Source: Carettochelys insculpta
Lineage: Eukaryota; Chordata; Testudines; Carettochelyidae
Direction of reading: 5' to 3'
Assembly: GCF_033958435.1 (NCBI RefSeq)
Contig: NC_134137.1
Coordinates: 109,688,501 to 109,752,500 of the forward strand
Length of the DNA stretch: 64,000 nt
Shown: positions 11,063 through 22,740 of the stretch, one piece after another
Layout of the letters: each line of letters begins with the position of its first letter
How positions within the stretch are numbered: position 1 is the first letter of the stretch
Notes under the pieces: generated by a model
What the model was told of the DNA's origin: nothing
The model's database searches: none
What the model saw: the letters and a program-made list of their open reading frames with translations, nothing else
Program-made: the position numbers and the translations under genes

Positions 11063-11386
11063 GGCTATGTCTACATGGCACCCTAAACTTGAAATAAGAT
11101 ACACAAGTTGTGCTACTCAAATTGAGTATCTTATTTCAAGCTGATTTCAAAATAGGCTATTTCAGCATTTAGCACTCTCTAAACATAAACAGCACCAAAG
11201 GTCAAAATGATGCACTATTTTGAAACATCCCTTACACCTCCTGCAATGAGGAGTCCAGGAATGCCAAAATAGGGCACCCCTTATTTTGAAAAACATTTCA
11301 AAATAATGGGCATGTTTCAAAGATGCAGAGTAGCTATTTCAGAAAACGGAGATATGCCAAAACAGCTCTGCTGTGCAGACATAGCC
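11063..11386. mobile_element. Harbinger-like MITE with TGAAATAAGATA and TATTTTGAAA motifs, 324 bp
   Basis: Ends GGCTATGTCTACATGG and GCAGACATAGCC are inverted copies. Flanks CTT and CTA match at two of three bases. The interior contains Gly-free AT-rich palindromes similar to 3443-3640. Non-coding. Confidence 0.75.
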
Positions 11387-11421
11387 CTACTGTCCTGAAG
11401 GGCAACAGTATAAAAACCTTA

Positions 11422-11652
11422 GTTTATGTCTACTCTTGAAATAAACTGGAGTTTTGTAGACAAAAATTGAGGCGTATCTACATGCAAAATGCATTTAAGG
11501 CATGTAGAAGCTTTGGGGGGCCCTTTTGTTGACGGAGCAGATCAAAAGACCAATCCACTTGTACGTGTGGACACAATCTGTCAACAGTTTTGTTGGAACA
11601 TCTCTTCTGACAGTAACTTCTGTCAACAGATGCTTTCAGTGTAGATGTAGCC
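11422..11652. mobile_element. Harbinger-like MITE, TGTCAACAG type, short diverged copy
   Basis: Begins with a TTATGTCTACTC end and closes with GTGTAGATGTAGCC. Inside are TGTCAACAG motifs shared with 7083-7526. No clear duplication remains. Confidence 0.65.
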
Positions 11653-12561
11653 TTGGAGATATTTCAAGTGAGCAGTTCCAGCCCTGGAGTAAATAACTTC
11701 CCATAGTCAAGAAGGGGCAATGGATCAATTAACTAAGGGTACCTTGACAACAAATGCTGACTTGCTAATGCCACCAAAGTTTCAACACAATTCCATTTGA
11801 AGTCACTGTGAACTGCAGATGTCTAATCATTGGCGACAGTTACACTACAGAGCTCTATCAACAGAAGTTACGTCGGAAGAGATCTCCCAACAAAACTTGT
11901 GTTGTCAAAGTGTGGCCACACACAAAAGTAAATCAGTAGAGCGCTCTGCTCTGTCGACAGAAGAGCCAGACTGCTTGGCTGTTCTCCCCACAAAACAGGC
12001 ACTCAGAAGCACAGCAGACAGGGCTGCCCACTGCTCTGGATACCCTGTCTGTCAAGAGAGGCCTCCTGGGGGCATTTACACAGCTGTTTTGTTGACAGAA
12101 ATCTGTTGATGAAGGCATTATGCCTCAAAGCTTTGAGGCAGAAAGCTGCCAGCAACAGTGCTGAGTTTTGTCAACACACTGTCAACAAAACCCGTATTGG
12201 CCGCGTCTACACGTGCCGGCTACTTCGAAGTAGCCATGCCAACTTCGAAATAGTGCCCATCACGGCTACATGTGGCGGGCGCTATTTCGAAGTTGACATA
12301 GACGTAAGGCGGCGAGACGTCGAAGTCGCTATCCCCACCAGGAGATGGGAATAGTGCCCTACTTCGACGTTGAATGTCGAAGTAGGGAACGTGTAGCCGT
12401 TGCGTGTCCCGCAACATCGAAATAGCGGGGTCTGCAACGGCGGCTATCAGCTGACGGGTTGAGAGACACTCTCTCCAGCCCCTGAGCTCGATGGTCGCCA
12501 TGTGCAGCGGCACCTTAAAGCTCCCCGCCCCCTGCCTTCCTGTGCAGGAAGCTGAGAGAGC

Positions 12562-14149
12562 ATGCAGGCGGCAGCACAGCCACGCAGCCAGCCTGCACGC
12601 TCCTCTGCAGCCAGAACAACCCCCCCAGCACTGCGATGGCCGCCCCCCAAGGGGAGCCAGGGCTCCCAGGCTGGCAGCCAGGCTGGGAAGCGGCAGTGGG
12701 GTCCCTCCTGGATGGAGGTCGAGCTTCGGGACCTGCTGGGGCTCTGGAGTGAGGAGGAGGTGCTCCAGGTAATGGGGAGCAAGAGGCGGAACGCGGATGC
12801 GTTCGCTCGGCTGGCCGAGGGCCTGGCCGCCCGGGGTCACCCTGCCCGCACTCCTGACCACGTCAGGAGTAAGATGAAGGAGCTGTGGCAGGGTTACGCC
12901 CGGGCCCGGGATGCGGCCGGCCGATCTGGGGCCGCCCCCGTCACTTGCCCCTTTTACAGGGAGCTCAGGGACATCCTGGGCCCCCGGCGCACCTCCTCCC
13001 CTCCGGCCACTCTTGATACCTCGGCCGACGAACCCCAGCAGGCCCCGGAGGCAGAGTCCGCCCCGGAGGCAAGCCACGCACCCCAGGGACCCCCCAGGAG
13101 CCCACCCCTGGGGCACCGGAGGAGGAGGAGGAGGGGGAGTCCTCCTCCAGCGACGTGGGGCTCCAAATAATCCTGCCATCACGGAGCTCCAGCAGGGCGT
13201 CCGCCCACCGGCTGTCCCCTGACCGTGGGAGTGGACCATCAGGTATGTATCCCCCCGGTGTTGAGGGGCGGGGGTAACAGATATGACCAGGGCCCTCCAC
13301 ATGCCCAGATGACCATGGCCCCAAGGACAGCAGTGGCATGTCCCTCAGAAGAGTGTATCAGCCCCTGCCCCCCCCAGCACGACAGTGCCATGCCCCATCC
13401 CTGAGGATGGGGGGAGCGGAACCTAGGGTCCCCCGGGGGGAGGGGGCAGGACACCCATCAGCATCAGCAGCAGCATCTCCCGGGGACGGGGATGGGGAAC
13501 CAGCAGCAGAGGGATGGGGGGACAAGGGCCACTGCTCAGGGCCCACACTAACGGCTGTCTCCACTCTTCTTCCCCCCTGTGTTCCGCAGCTGCACCATCA
13601 GAAGGACTGGAGAGCGCCGGTGAGGTGTCAGTGGTCCCGGAGAGCCCACCAGGGCCATCACTCCAGGACAGCCCCTCAGTGGAGCACTGACCGGTCCCAG
13701 GGCGGGGACGACGGCAGAGCCAGCACCACACCCAGACAGCGATGGACCACCAGCTGCTGGCCATCCTTCGTCGGCAGCTGGAGGTCTCTGAGCAGTGTCT
13801 GCGGGTGGAGGAGCGGCACCTCCAGCTCCAAGAGTGGGCGCTGGCCTGGCGCCAGGAGGCATGGGGGGCCTTTATGCGCACTTGTGAGCGCATAGCGGAC
13901 TACCTGGCCCCCCATGCCGCACTGGCTGTCGTTCCGCCCGCCCTGCCCGCTCCACCCACCGCTCCACCCGCTGGTCCTCCCACCGTCGCACCGCCATCCA
14001 CTACCGAGGGCCCATCCGCCGAGGGGGACCTAGGGCCAGGTGACACCCACCGGCCTTATGTCCCGGTCTGCCCGGCCCCCAGCCAGCCCCGGCGTGGGCT
14101 GCGGCCAAGGCACGGGTCGCAGCCACCCACCCCCAGCGCTGGACATTAG
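12562..14149 (+). pseudogene. Harb-1B Myb/SANT-like gene, broken
   Basis: Exon 1 starts at the ATG at 12562. A SANT-like domain lies at about residues 50-135, with ELRDLLGLWSEEEVLQVMGS, a KRRNADAFARLAEGL helix and VRSKMKELWQGYARARD. Such proteins assist Harbinger transposases in nuclear import and end binding. Near 13095, in a run of C, the frame slips, so the acidic EEEEE tail is read in another frame and a stop follows at 13170. The expected donor is CATCAG|GTATGT (GT at 13243). The acceptor is TTCCGCAG (AG at 13588-13589). Exon 2 (13590-14149) has a TGA in place of CGA at about 13688, a CpG-type change. So there is one frameshift and one stop. Confidence 0.85.
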
Positions 14150-14537
14150 GGGGTGTGGGGCCCAGGATGTGGCCCCCCACTCTCCCTTTGTATATATCCC
14201 CCTCACCTATGTTTTGTAAATAGTTTGTATTAGACCCCTGTTCTGTTATGTTATGATGATACCTGCCCCCCATGTAAATAGTTCTCCCCTTCCTTGTCTT
14301 CCCCTTTTCTTTCCTTTCATCTTATAATACGTATATATATAATATTTATTTTGGCTGTACATAGTTATAATATAAGAAGAAGAGTTCTAGACATATATTC
14401 TGGTTTGACAAAAAACATGTCTGTTTTTATTTACAAGAAAAGTGTGGGGGGGTGTTCTTGGGTGTTCTGTGGAGTGGGCGTAGGGGCAGGGAGTGTTGTG
14501 GAGGATGGGGGGGGTGAAGTGGGGGGCCTGCCAGCGT

Positions 14538-15881
14538 TTACCCTGCGGCCTCGTCGAACTGGGCCTGCAGGGCCTCCCGGACCCGGGTCCCTTCGCGGTC
14601 CACCTGGCGACTGGGGGCAGCGGGTGGCTGCACATCGGCCCTGCTGGCCTCCACAGCCCAGCCCTGAAAGAAGGCCTCCCCCTTGCTCTCCACCAGGTTG
14701 TGGAGGGAGCTGCATGCGCCCACAATCTGGGGGATGTTGGTGGGGCCTACATCAAGGCGAGTGAGGAGACACCTCCAGCGCCCCTTGAAGTGGCCAAATG
14801 TGCGCTCCACCACCTGGCGCGCGTGGTTCTGGCACATGTTGAAGCACTCCTGGCTGGCTAACAGGTGGCCCATGTAAGGGTGCATGAGCCAGGGCCAGAG
14901 GGGGCATGCCACATCTGCGATGACGCAGAGGGGCATGGTGGTGTCCCCCACAGGGATCTCCCGCTGGGGGATGTAGGTCCCTGCCTCCAGCCAGCGGCAC
15001 AGGCCCGAGTTCCGGAATACCCGGGTGTCATGGGTGCTGCCAGGCCAGCCAACATAAATGTCCAGGAAGCGGCCCCAGCTGTCCACCAAGGCCTGGAGGA
15101 CCACTGAGTGGTAGCCCTTCCTGTTTAAGTAGCGTCCTCCACTGTGCTCCGGAGCGCGGATGGGGATGTGGGTCCCATCCAAAGCTCCGAAGCAATTGGG
15201 GAAGCCCAGGGTGGCAAAGCCTGTGATGGCGGCATCTGGGTCCCCAAGCCTCACGAGCCTGTGGAGGAGCAGGCGTTGATGGCGCGGACGACCTGCAGGG
15301 GAAGCACATGGGAGAGCACCAGTGAGGGGTGTGCACAGTGTGTGTGGCCCTCCCCTGCCAGGGCTCCCCTCCCCCCCGTAGGTCCTCTTACCTCCATGAG
15401 GACAGCCCCGACGGTGGCCTTGCCCACGCCAAACTGTTGGCCCACGGATCGGTAGCTGTCTGGAGTGGCCAGCTTCCAGACAGTGATGCCGACCCGTTTC
15501 TCCACACTGAGGGCACACCGCATGTAGGTGTCCTGGTGCCTCAGTGCGGGGGTGAGACACTGGCATAGCTCCAGAAATGTCTGCTGGCTCATCCGAAAGT
15601 TCCTGAGCCAGCGGTTGTCGTCCCACTCTCTGAGCACCAGCCTCTCCTACCAGTCGGTGCTCGTGGGGTAGCTCCACAGCCGGCGGCATGTGAGGCCAGG
15701 AGGGAGGGGGGCGGCGGGGTGCTGCAGGGTTGGGGGTTGCTTCCTCCTCCCCTGCGGGCAGCCCCTCCTCTTTGGCTAGGATGTGATCAGCTGCCTCCTG
15801 CATGGCATTGAGCAGGGCGAGCACTGCTCCTACAGGGGCGGCTGTGTGAACCTCTGGCTGCTGCTGCTGCTGGGGGTCCAT
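14538..15881 (-). pseudogene. Harb-1B transposase (HARBI1-like), broken
   Basis: Same gene as 1573-2731. Exon 1 is about 15664-15392, with the donor at 15390-15391. Exon 2 is 15292-14538. GALDGTHIPI, PGSTHDTRVF and VVERTFGHFKG are still readable. Three lesions are visible compared with Harb-1A: the internal Met is ACG, a Trp codon shortly after it is TAG, and one base is missing just after the exon 2 start (around 15275), shifting the frame. The upstream MDPQQQQQPEVH segment starts at 15881. It cannot make a full transposase. Confidence 0.87.
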
Positions 15882-16278
15882 GACTGCATCGCTCGAGGTG
15901 TGTGTGCCTGTGGCTCTGCAGACCGCGTGCTGTGCAGGCTGCGTGTGTCTTGGAGGCGGCCTTTAAGGGAACGGCTAGCTGTTGCCCTGGAAGCGCTAGT
16001 CCGCCCTGTGACCCTGTCTGCAGCTGTTCCTGGCACCCTTATTTCGATGTGTGCTACTTTGGCGTGTAGACGTTTCCTCGCAGAGCCTATTTCGATGTGG
16101 TGCTGCCCAACGTCGACGGCACCAGCCCTGGAGGAAGTGTAGACGTTATTCATCGAAATAGCCTATTTCGATGTAGCATACATGTGTTGACGTAGCCATT
16201 GTGTGTAAACGTGCAATGTGTTTTGTCAACAAAACCCCTTTTTTGTTGACAAAACTCTCTAATGTAACTGTAGCCATT

Positions 16279-16555
16279 AGGTCTGATTCTTCTTTCAGGT
16301 GTGAAATCTTCTGACTTTCAATACTCCACGTTCATGGGGCCTGCAAATCATACTGGTGGACACAAATTAAGACCTAAACTTCGTGAAGTAGATGGCAGGT
16401 TTGGATATGTCAATTTTCAGAATGGCTAGGTCAATGGACTCAAATTTATGCCAATACTGAGCCCTTCTGAAAATCTACACAAAGGATTCTAAGTAGAAGA
16501 CAACCACTGGAATACAATAGAGATGACCAGACTTGAAAAGAGTGACCAGCCCATA
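16279..16555. other. Anonymous intron
   Basis: No gene or repeat recognised. Confidence 0.5.
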
Positions 16556-16690
16556 GAAGAGTGACAGCTACGTAACTTGACTTCGGAAGGTCATCAAGTC
16601 CAGAACCCTGCTTCAAGCAGGATCAACCTTAACAAAGTCATCCCAGCCAGGACTTTGTCAAGGACTTAAAAACATTAAGATTTCCTGCAA
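16556..16690 (-). mobile_element. CR1 LINE 3' end fragment
   Basis: The stretch GGAAGGTCATCAAGTCCAG, CTTCAAGCAGGATCAACC and CATCCCAGCCAGG is the complement of the conserved 3' region of amniote CR1 retrotransposons. The fragment is on the minus strand, 5'-truncated and diverged. Confidence 0.75.
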
Positions 16691-17149
16691 ATTCAATATT
16701 CTGAAATGAGAGCCACACAATCTGACCAAAAGAATCACTTTAAGATAAAGCATAGTAAAAGCCTTCAAAGAAGATATAGACAACACAGGCATTAGAAAGA
16801 CAAACTGCATTAATAACAGCCCCCATATATCTGAATAATAAAAAACATATAAAAAGAATTTAACATATTTTAAAGTCTAAGCTCTCTGATAAAAGTTTCT
16901 TGTCCTAAAAGAGAAGGATTCCTGTTACTGAATGTAACACGAAAAGTGAAAGCTGACTCACTGAATGTCCTGCCTAAATAAGTCCAATATTGTTGGACAT
17001 CTGTGATCAGTTATATTTTCTGACATCTGTGATCAGTTGCTCATAATAAAATGATCTACTTCATTTGGTGACATGAAAGAAGATGAATCAACAAATTTAA
17101 ATACTTTTAGAGGTTTAACTAATAAATGAAAGCACTGTGAAGTGTTGTT
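16691..17149. other. Anonymous intron
   Basis: No gene or repeat recognised. Confidence 0.5.
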
Positions 17150-17285
17150 AGGTAGGTAAATACCATTAACCCCATTTTAGAGATGGGGGAGCAGAGAGAG
17201 TATTACGTTGCACTAGGACACAGTGTCTGAAACTGGATTATAACTACAGGGTTTTCTGTTTCTCAATCCTGTGGTTAGAACATTC
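17150..17285 (+). mobile_element. MIR-like SINE fragment
   Basis: Contains TTAACCCCATTTTAGAGATG followed by a GAGCAGAGAGAG run and the body of a MIR-type CORE-SINE. Old and truncated. Confidence 0.65.
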
Positions 17286-19369
17286 AAAAATTCTAGCTGA
17301 CTATAAGAGGCAAATCGAATGCATCCCACCTCCATTGAAACAAATGGCAAAACTCACACTGACTTAAAAATTGCAATAAGATAGTCACCCAAATTTTATT
17401 GTTCCTTCAGTACATGCGAGGTTTAGCTGAGAAAGAAAACCAAACCTTTATTCTTGATTTCCTTAAGAATTATGTGTGTTCACAGTGCTTCACAGGTTAT
17501 CAAAATAATCTTGGAAAGCTTATCACAGATAGACTTAACAGTTGGCATCCTCTTCACAGAGGAATGTCAAAATCCTTGGCACAAAATCTCTCTCAATTGC
17601 CAGACACAAAATTTGTGGGGAGACATTCAAAGTTCTAAAATTCTTTATTTAAGCCTTGTCTTGAAGCTCATTAATTTTTGCATGAAAAAAAAATAGATCT
17701 TGGTTCAGTGCAGAAAATACATGAACGCAGCCAGAAAAGGAATTTTCCATCTCCCCATACCAAACCTGAGTCCAGATTTATCCTGGATACAACTTCTATC
17801 TTTTTATCAGTTAGCATTAGACTTCCTTGGAAAAATTCTAATTCTTTTTTTTTTTACATATCAGCTTCATATTTTTGAACCACAGCTGCTTTAATTTCTT
17901 ATCTATGCACTGTTTCACATCATTTTACTTCAAAGTTTTTGACAGAAGAAAAAAATACCATTTTGTTTCAAAGACACTTTAACATGTGGCTTAAATAAAA
18001 GTGTGTTATATTTTGCATGTAATATAGCTAAATTATATGATGACATTGCTAACTGCATTAGATTACTACAGGCTACCCAGCACGTCTGCCCCCAGTTGGT
18101 GTTTATCAAAAGGAAGTCTCTGATATTGATAGCTCCCTGGGCACTGCTTTCTGGATGGAAATACCTGGGTTCACAGGCTGATCAGAACTGGTGCCTCTGT
18201 TTAAAGATGCTGCAGCAGCTAGGTTGGGCCCCACTGTACTATGTGCTATACATCACAACACACCCAAATTATAGGGCAGCAGGGTATCTGAAATTCAGAT
18301 AACAAATTCTGAGGCGGAGCTCAGTCTCACATCTAATTTGACCTGAATACCTGTTACAAAACATGGTTACCATTATTATATTTGGATGTATAAAATTCTG
18401 CTGAATCTCGGTTTCAGCACCTAATGTATTGCCTGATTTTCAGGGATATTGAGTACATAGAGCACCACTAACTTAAATCCTAGCAGTGAGTCCCTCTTTT
18501 AACATCCTTGTGAATATCAAGTTTTCTTGTAGCAAAAGGAGGTGAAAACAGAGAAGCTGAGTGCATGGCTGTCCATTCCTGCTTAGGGGCTTTGTTCTTT
18601 TCTAGTTGCTGGGATAGTCCTGCAAGGAGATAGAGGCAGGGTTATGGAGGACTCAGAGTGAGAAGTGAATATATTGCACCAACTTCTTTTGTCTTTATAG
18701 CTCTCAGAGTAGTATGCACAGCCTGAAAATCTTCCAGGGGATTCCAGTTGCAGCAGGATACTTAGGGTGCAATTTATTCAAAGGCAGCATCAACTCTACA
18801 GAAGTCTTAAGCAGGATGGAATAGAGAAAGTCTATAAATCAGATCAAGAGGAAACTGATACTCTTCAGCTTCTAAGTCAGCCTCTGACTGAGAAATCATC
18901 TTTGAGACAAAAGTTGTATGATGAATCCAGATATCCCAGACACTCCATCTAGCTCAGCTGCATCAGGCTGCTATTAGGAGCACTTCTAAGTTTTTACCAG
19001 CGATTAGGAGAGGTAAAAAAACCTCTATTCAAAATATTCAAAAACTCTCAGTGCTGACACAATGAAGTTAATGGGAGTTCTAACACTGACTTTAAAGTTA
19101 GCCCAATACTGAGTATTTCCAAGAAGTGTGCCTGGGAGGGGGGAACCCTCCAGCTTGAAGGATGTTGGGGGTGAGGGCACACAGGATATGGTCAAAACAG
19201 TTACCAATTAAATTATCTGCTAGACTGAAGATGCAGATGTATCTAAAATGAAGATGCAGTTTGACTCTCAATTCCATAAGTCCTAAGGAGAAAGGAAAGC
19301 AGAACTGACTCCAGTCACATAGATTTTTGTCATACCTGGTGAACTATTCTAAAATGCTACGTGTTAGTG
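17286..19369. other. Anonymous intron
   Basis: Weak exon-like plus-strand frames occur at about 17401-17490 and 18767-18952 (ending DESRYPRHSI), but neither is recognised or joined to anything. Confidence 0.45.
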
Positions 19370-19760
19370 CAATGGCTCTCAGCCTTTCCAGATTACTGAT
19401 CCCCTTTCAGGGCTGAGATTTGTCTTACACCCCCCCAAAGTTTAACCTCACTTAAAAAATAATGGCTTACAAAATCAGACAGAAAAATATAAGCATGGCA
19501 GAGCATGCTATTAATGAAAATTACTGACTTTTCCCTTTCTCCCATATAATTATAAAATAAATTAATTTTAATAGAAATATTGTACTACATTTCAATGCAT
19601 AGTATATACAACAGTATAAAGTTGTTGTCCGCATAAAATTTTAGTTTGTACTGACTTCACTAGTGCCTTCTATGTAGCCTGTTGTAAAACCAGGCAGATA
19701 CATAGGTGAGTTGATGTACCCTCTCAAGACCTCTATATACCCCTGGTTTAGAACCACTCT
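19370..19760. mobile_element. hAT-type MITE, diverged
   Basis: The left end CAATGGCTCTCAGCC and the right end GGTTTAGAACCACTC are diverged inverted copies of the common hAT terminus CAGTGGTTCTCAACC. Just inside are the usual ATCCCCTTTC and TACCCCTGG words. I could not define the 8-bp duplication. Non-coding. Confidence 0.6.
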
Positions 19761-20310
19761 ACTAGAGGATGATGTATTGAGAGTGAACACAAACTTTAAA
19801 AAGGTGACCTCAGTGCTTTCATGAATGACAATGAAGTAGAGTCTTTTATGCTTTAGCATCAAACTCTGTTTCAGAATCAGGATCAACAGCTTTCAAAACG
19901 GAATCAAAGAAGAACTGCCGGATTATTTTATAAATTGAAGATACCTAGGTTTAGGTTTCTTTCAAGGCTTTGACTTGGATAGGCTAGCAGCTGGCACTGA
20001 TGAGCTCTGAGTCAAATATAAACTTAGGGATTGAGGTAAAGTCAGCAAGACCTTTAAATGGCAATCCCCACTTGCCTTGACAGAATGAGTTAAGGGGAGG
20101 GCAGTCAAAATTCAGACAGACATTGTACATAATCAAGATGGAAATGTGCAAGAGAAGACGAAAAAGATGTCTGCATTAACCTGATAGTTTCTTGAGCTCC
20201 ACCGACAAAATTAATGGAAAGCTAAAATGATCAAGTTCTGGGGAAAGAAATATTAATAATGACTAGAGTGATAGATGAAATAGAAACAACAGAAAATAAA
20301 CCGATACTAT

Positions 20311-20664
20311 GAAGCTATGTCTATACTGGAGAGTTTTGTCGACAAAACTCATAGAGCATCCACACTAAAAATGTTTCTGTCAACATATCATGAGGCAGAA
20401 TGCTTTTCTAGACAGAATCTGCCCACAAAAAAACCCTGTGTATGCTTCAGGGGGTCCTTTGTTGGCAGACAGGGCTTCAGGGTCACTGTGAAGCCCTGTC
20501 TGCTGTGCTTCTGGTTGGCCATTCTGTGAAGAGAATGGCTGGGCAGTCCAGCCGCTCTCTGTTAACAGAGCGGATCAACAGCGCAATCAGCATTTGTGTG
20601 TGGCCACACTCTGTCAACAGACATTTTGTCAGAAGAGCTCTTCCAACGGTATTATGGCTAATAG
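20311..20664. mobile_element. Harbinger-like MITE, TGTCAACAG type, truncated
   Basis: Starts GAAGCTATGTCTATACTGGA, has TGTCAACAG and TGTTAACAG motifs, and ends in a diverged TATGGCT. The right terminal repeat is incomplete. Confidence 0.65.
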
Positions 20665-20954
20665 CTCCATATCTTTGCATAGCTTGAATCTTAACTAGAA
20701 TGAAAAACTTCCACTGATTAAGGTGAATTCACATTTCCCACACACTGTGATGTTAAAAATAGGAAACTAAAGGGTTAATTTAATTCATAAAGAAATTTCT
20801 TCAGAAAAATAAATCCTGACAGGATGACCCCAAAATCTCTGCATAACTTATCGGAGATATTCACACAATCAAACCAAACAAAAAAAAAAAACCCAAGATC
20901 CTGACTTAGGAAAATAGCTTTAAAAATAAATGTTAAACAATATAAATAACTTAC

Positions 20955-21031
20955 CTATTGCATTTAGTAAACATATCTATGTTCATAGGTTCTGGATCTT
21001 GGGAAACTGGCAGACTTGAAGTGGTTTCCAT
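20955..21031 (-). other. Unsupported first-exon-like segment
   Basis: On the minus strand an ATG at 21031 opens 25 codons (METTSSLPVSQDPEPMNIDM and on) up to a good donor AG|GTAAGT. No downstream exon was found and the peptide is not recognised. Lying inside a NALCN intron, it may be chance. Confidence 0.2.
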
Positions 21032-21740
21032 TTTATGCAGGGCTTACAGATTGATTCAATGGCTGTCAGCCTCCCTGACTATATTTGGGATAGATGAATT
21101 CACAAAGGACAGAGCTGAGTAAAGAGTGGTGCTTAGCTTTGGTGCCTCAGAAGCAGCTTTGGAGTCACAATTCCATCTTTGCCCCTCCTTGCGCCTTGGG
21201 AGGAAATGGCTTTTGGCAATACTGAAAGCGATGTAACTTACTTCTCCTTGGCAACCAGCCAGTCCTGCTGGCCAGCGTCTTGGGAAGTGAAGTCATAGTT
21301 TTGCCACACACTCCTTACCCACTAGCTCGGGGAGTTGGGGAAGTTACTGGATAGCTATATCTACTCTTCTCCTACCATCCAGATCCAAGCACTTTATGGG
21401 TCCTACTCGGCCATCGAGTGGGTGAAGGAACACCCTTATTCCTGTTGGCTCTGCAAGGTTATGTAAAACCCTTAGTAGTTATAAGTTATGTGCGTATGAT
21501 ATTAATATGCATGCCATATTCTGTGTAGGTACAGTACTTAGGACAATAAGATCCTGGTCCATGACTGCAACTTCTGGATGCTGCTATAAGACAAATCTCT
21601 CAATAGCAATAATGCAACATTTGAAGTTGTAAATTCCTTTATATATTTTAATTGTAAAATAAATAAGACTCTACAGACAGGAATCCCACATAAGCAATAA
21701 TACATAAAGCTGTCTAGAGTTTTCTGGGAATTTGCATGCT

Positions 21741-21764
21741 CCTTTCCTTTCCTTTCCTTTCCTT
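21741..21764 (+). repeat. (CCTTT)n microsatellite
   Basis: Nearly five units of a pyrimidine pentamer. Confidence 0.9.
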
Positions 21765-22020
21765 CAGAAGCTGCATGGCAACCAAAACAAAAAGAATTTT
21801 CTGAAGTATCCGTGTTACAAAACTAGCAAAACACGACTTGCGGCAAAAACCAGAGCACTGTAGTTAAAAAAGTGGCCCCTCTGACTATTATTATTGGTAG
21901 TGCCCTTGATAAGCCAGGTATTTTCCAAATTAAAAAAAAAAAGGCACATTCCTTTCTCTGAAATGACCCATTTGGAACAATTACCTGTCCGAGGCTTTCT
22001 GCTCCTGCTTTTGTTACCAG

Positions 22021-22265
22021 AAACAGGACTGCACATAACCACTTCAAAGACAGACAGGGCCCAAAATCCAAATGTACCAACCAGGTCCAAAGAGGATTTG
22101 CTATATCACTTTTCTTTGGAGAGCTGTGCCAGTAATTCTGGAACAATAACCATGACCAGAGGAGACACTGAATGTCTTTTGTGGGATACCCTTTTTCTCC
22201 TTCTTTCACGAAATGAACACTCAGAAATGACGTGTACTCGCCCTCACTTATCTGAAAGACTTCAG
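22021..22265 (+). other. Candidate exon of unknown gene
   Basis: An acceptor with a pyrimidine tract (GCTCCTGCTTTTGTTACCAG) is followed by 81 open codons and the strong donor CTTCAG|GTGAGT. The peptide contains TMTRGDTECLLWDTLFLLLS and is not recognised. The opposite strand is also open across most of the block, which weakens the case. It sits inside a NALCN intron on the other strand. No partner exon was found. Confidence 0.3.
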
Positions 22266-22740
22266 GTGAGTCCCTTCTTCCACTTAGGTCAAAGGGAGAA
22301 AGTTTAGACTTACAAAGGTTCCCTGGTGTGCCTTAATGTAGCACCGTCTCAAACAGCAGCCCATTAAAGTGCACTAGAGAGTCTACATGAGCCAATTAAG
22401 GTGCAAGACGAGTGCAATTTATAAATGACACCTCTACAGAGTGCATTTCATTGCCATGTAGATGGGCTCACAGAATTCATTCCCGCAACTATCATACCTG
22501 TAGCTCATCTATGCTGTATGTAGAACAAGTATACCTACAATGCCACGAGAAAATAACAACAGTGCAATAGCATAAAATAATCGCATATACTTAAACTACA
22601 ACAGTAACCTACATACAGCACTACATACAGAACAAACATTTTAAACTCATTAATAATTGAAAAGTATACAATGACCATCTAAAATTATGATGGAAGGCTC
22701 TGTGCCATCTTTTGAGCCTGTGAGGTTATTCTTTCTCTAT
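22266..22740. other. Anonymous intron
   Basis: No gene. The segment around 22330-22460 has weak inverted similarity but no defined ends. Confidence 0.45.

Larger units (their letters stand above)
12199..16197 (+). mobile_element. Harb-1B, complete 3999-bp PIF/Harbinger element
   Basis: Left end GGCCGCGTCTACACGTGC and right end TGTTGACGTAGCC, with ATT on both sides (12196-12198 and 16198-16200). The subterminal regions are dense in TTCGAA/TTCGAC palindromes (12225-12400 and 16040-16185). Between them lie a Myb-like gene (plus) and a HARBI1-like transposase (minus), convergent, both disabled. From 13418 to the right end it parallels Harb-1A. The 710-bp elements at 26765 and 37317 are internally deleted relatives in the opposite orientation. 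Confidence 0.92.
11832..16275. mobile_element. TGTCAACAG-type MITE split by Harb-1B
   Basis: The MITE runs 11832-12198 and 16198-16275, with ends GGCGACAGTTACACTA and TAATGTAACTGTAGCC. ATT flanks both outer ends (11829-11831 and 16276-16278). Rejoined, its length and motif order follow the intact copy at 8139-8579. The middle is the 3999-bp Harb-1B, so the MITE is older than that insertion. Confidence 0.88.

Noticed and set aside
12220..13302. 360-codon open frame on the minus strand
   Set aside because: It lies antisense to the Harb-1B Myb exon and terminal repeats. GC-rich composition explains the lack of stops.
20955..21031. First coding exon of a second host gene (METTSSLPVS...)
   Set aside because: Only 25 codons, no partner exon and no recognised protein; kept only as a low-confidence note.
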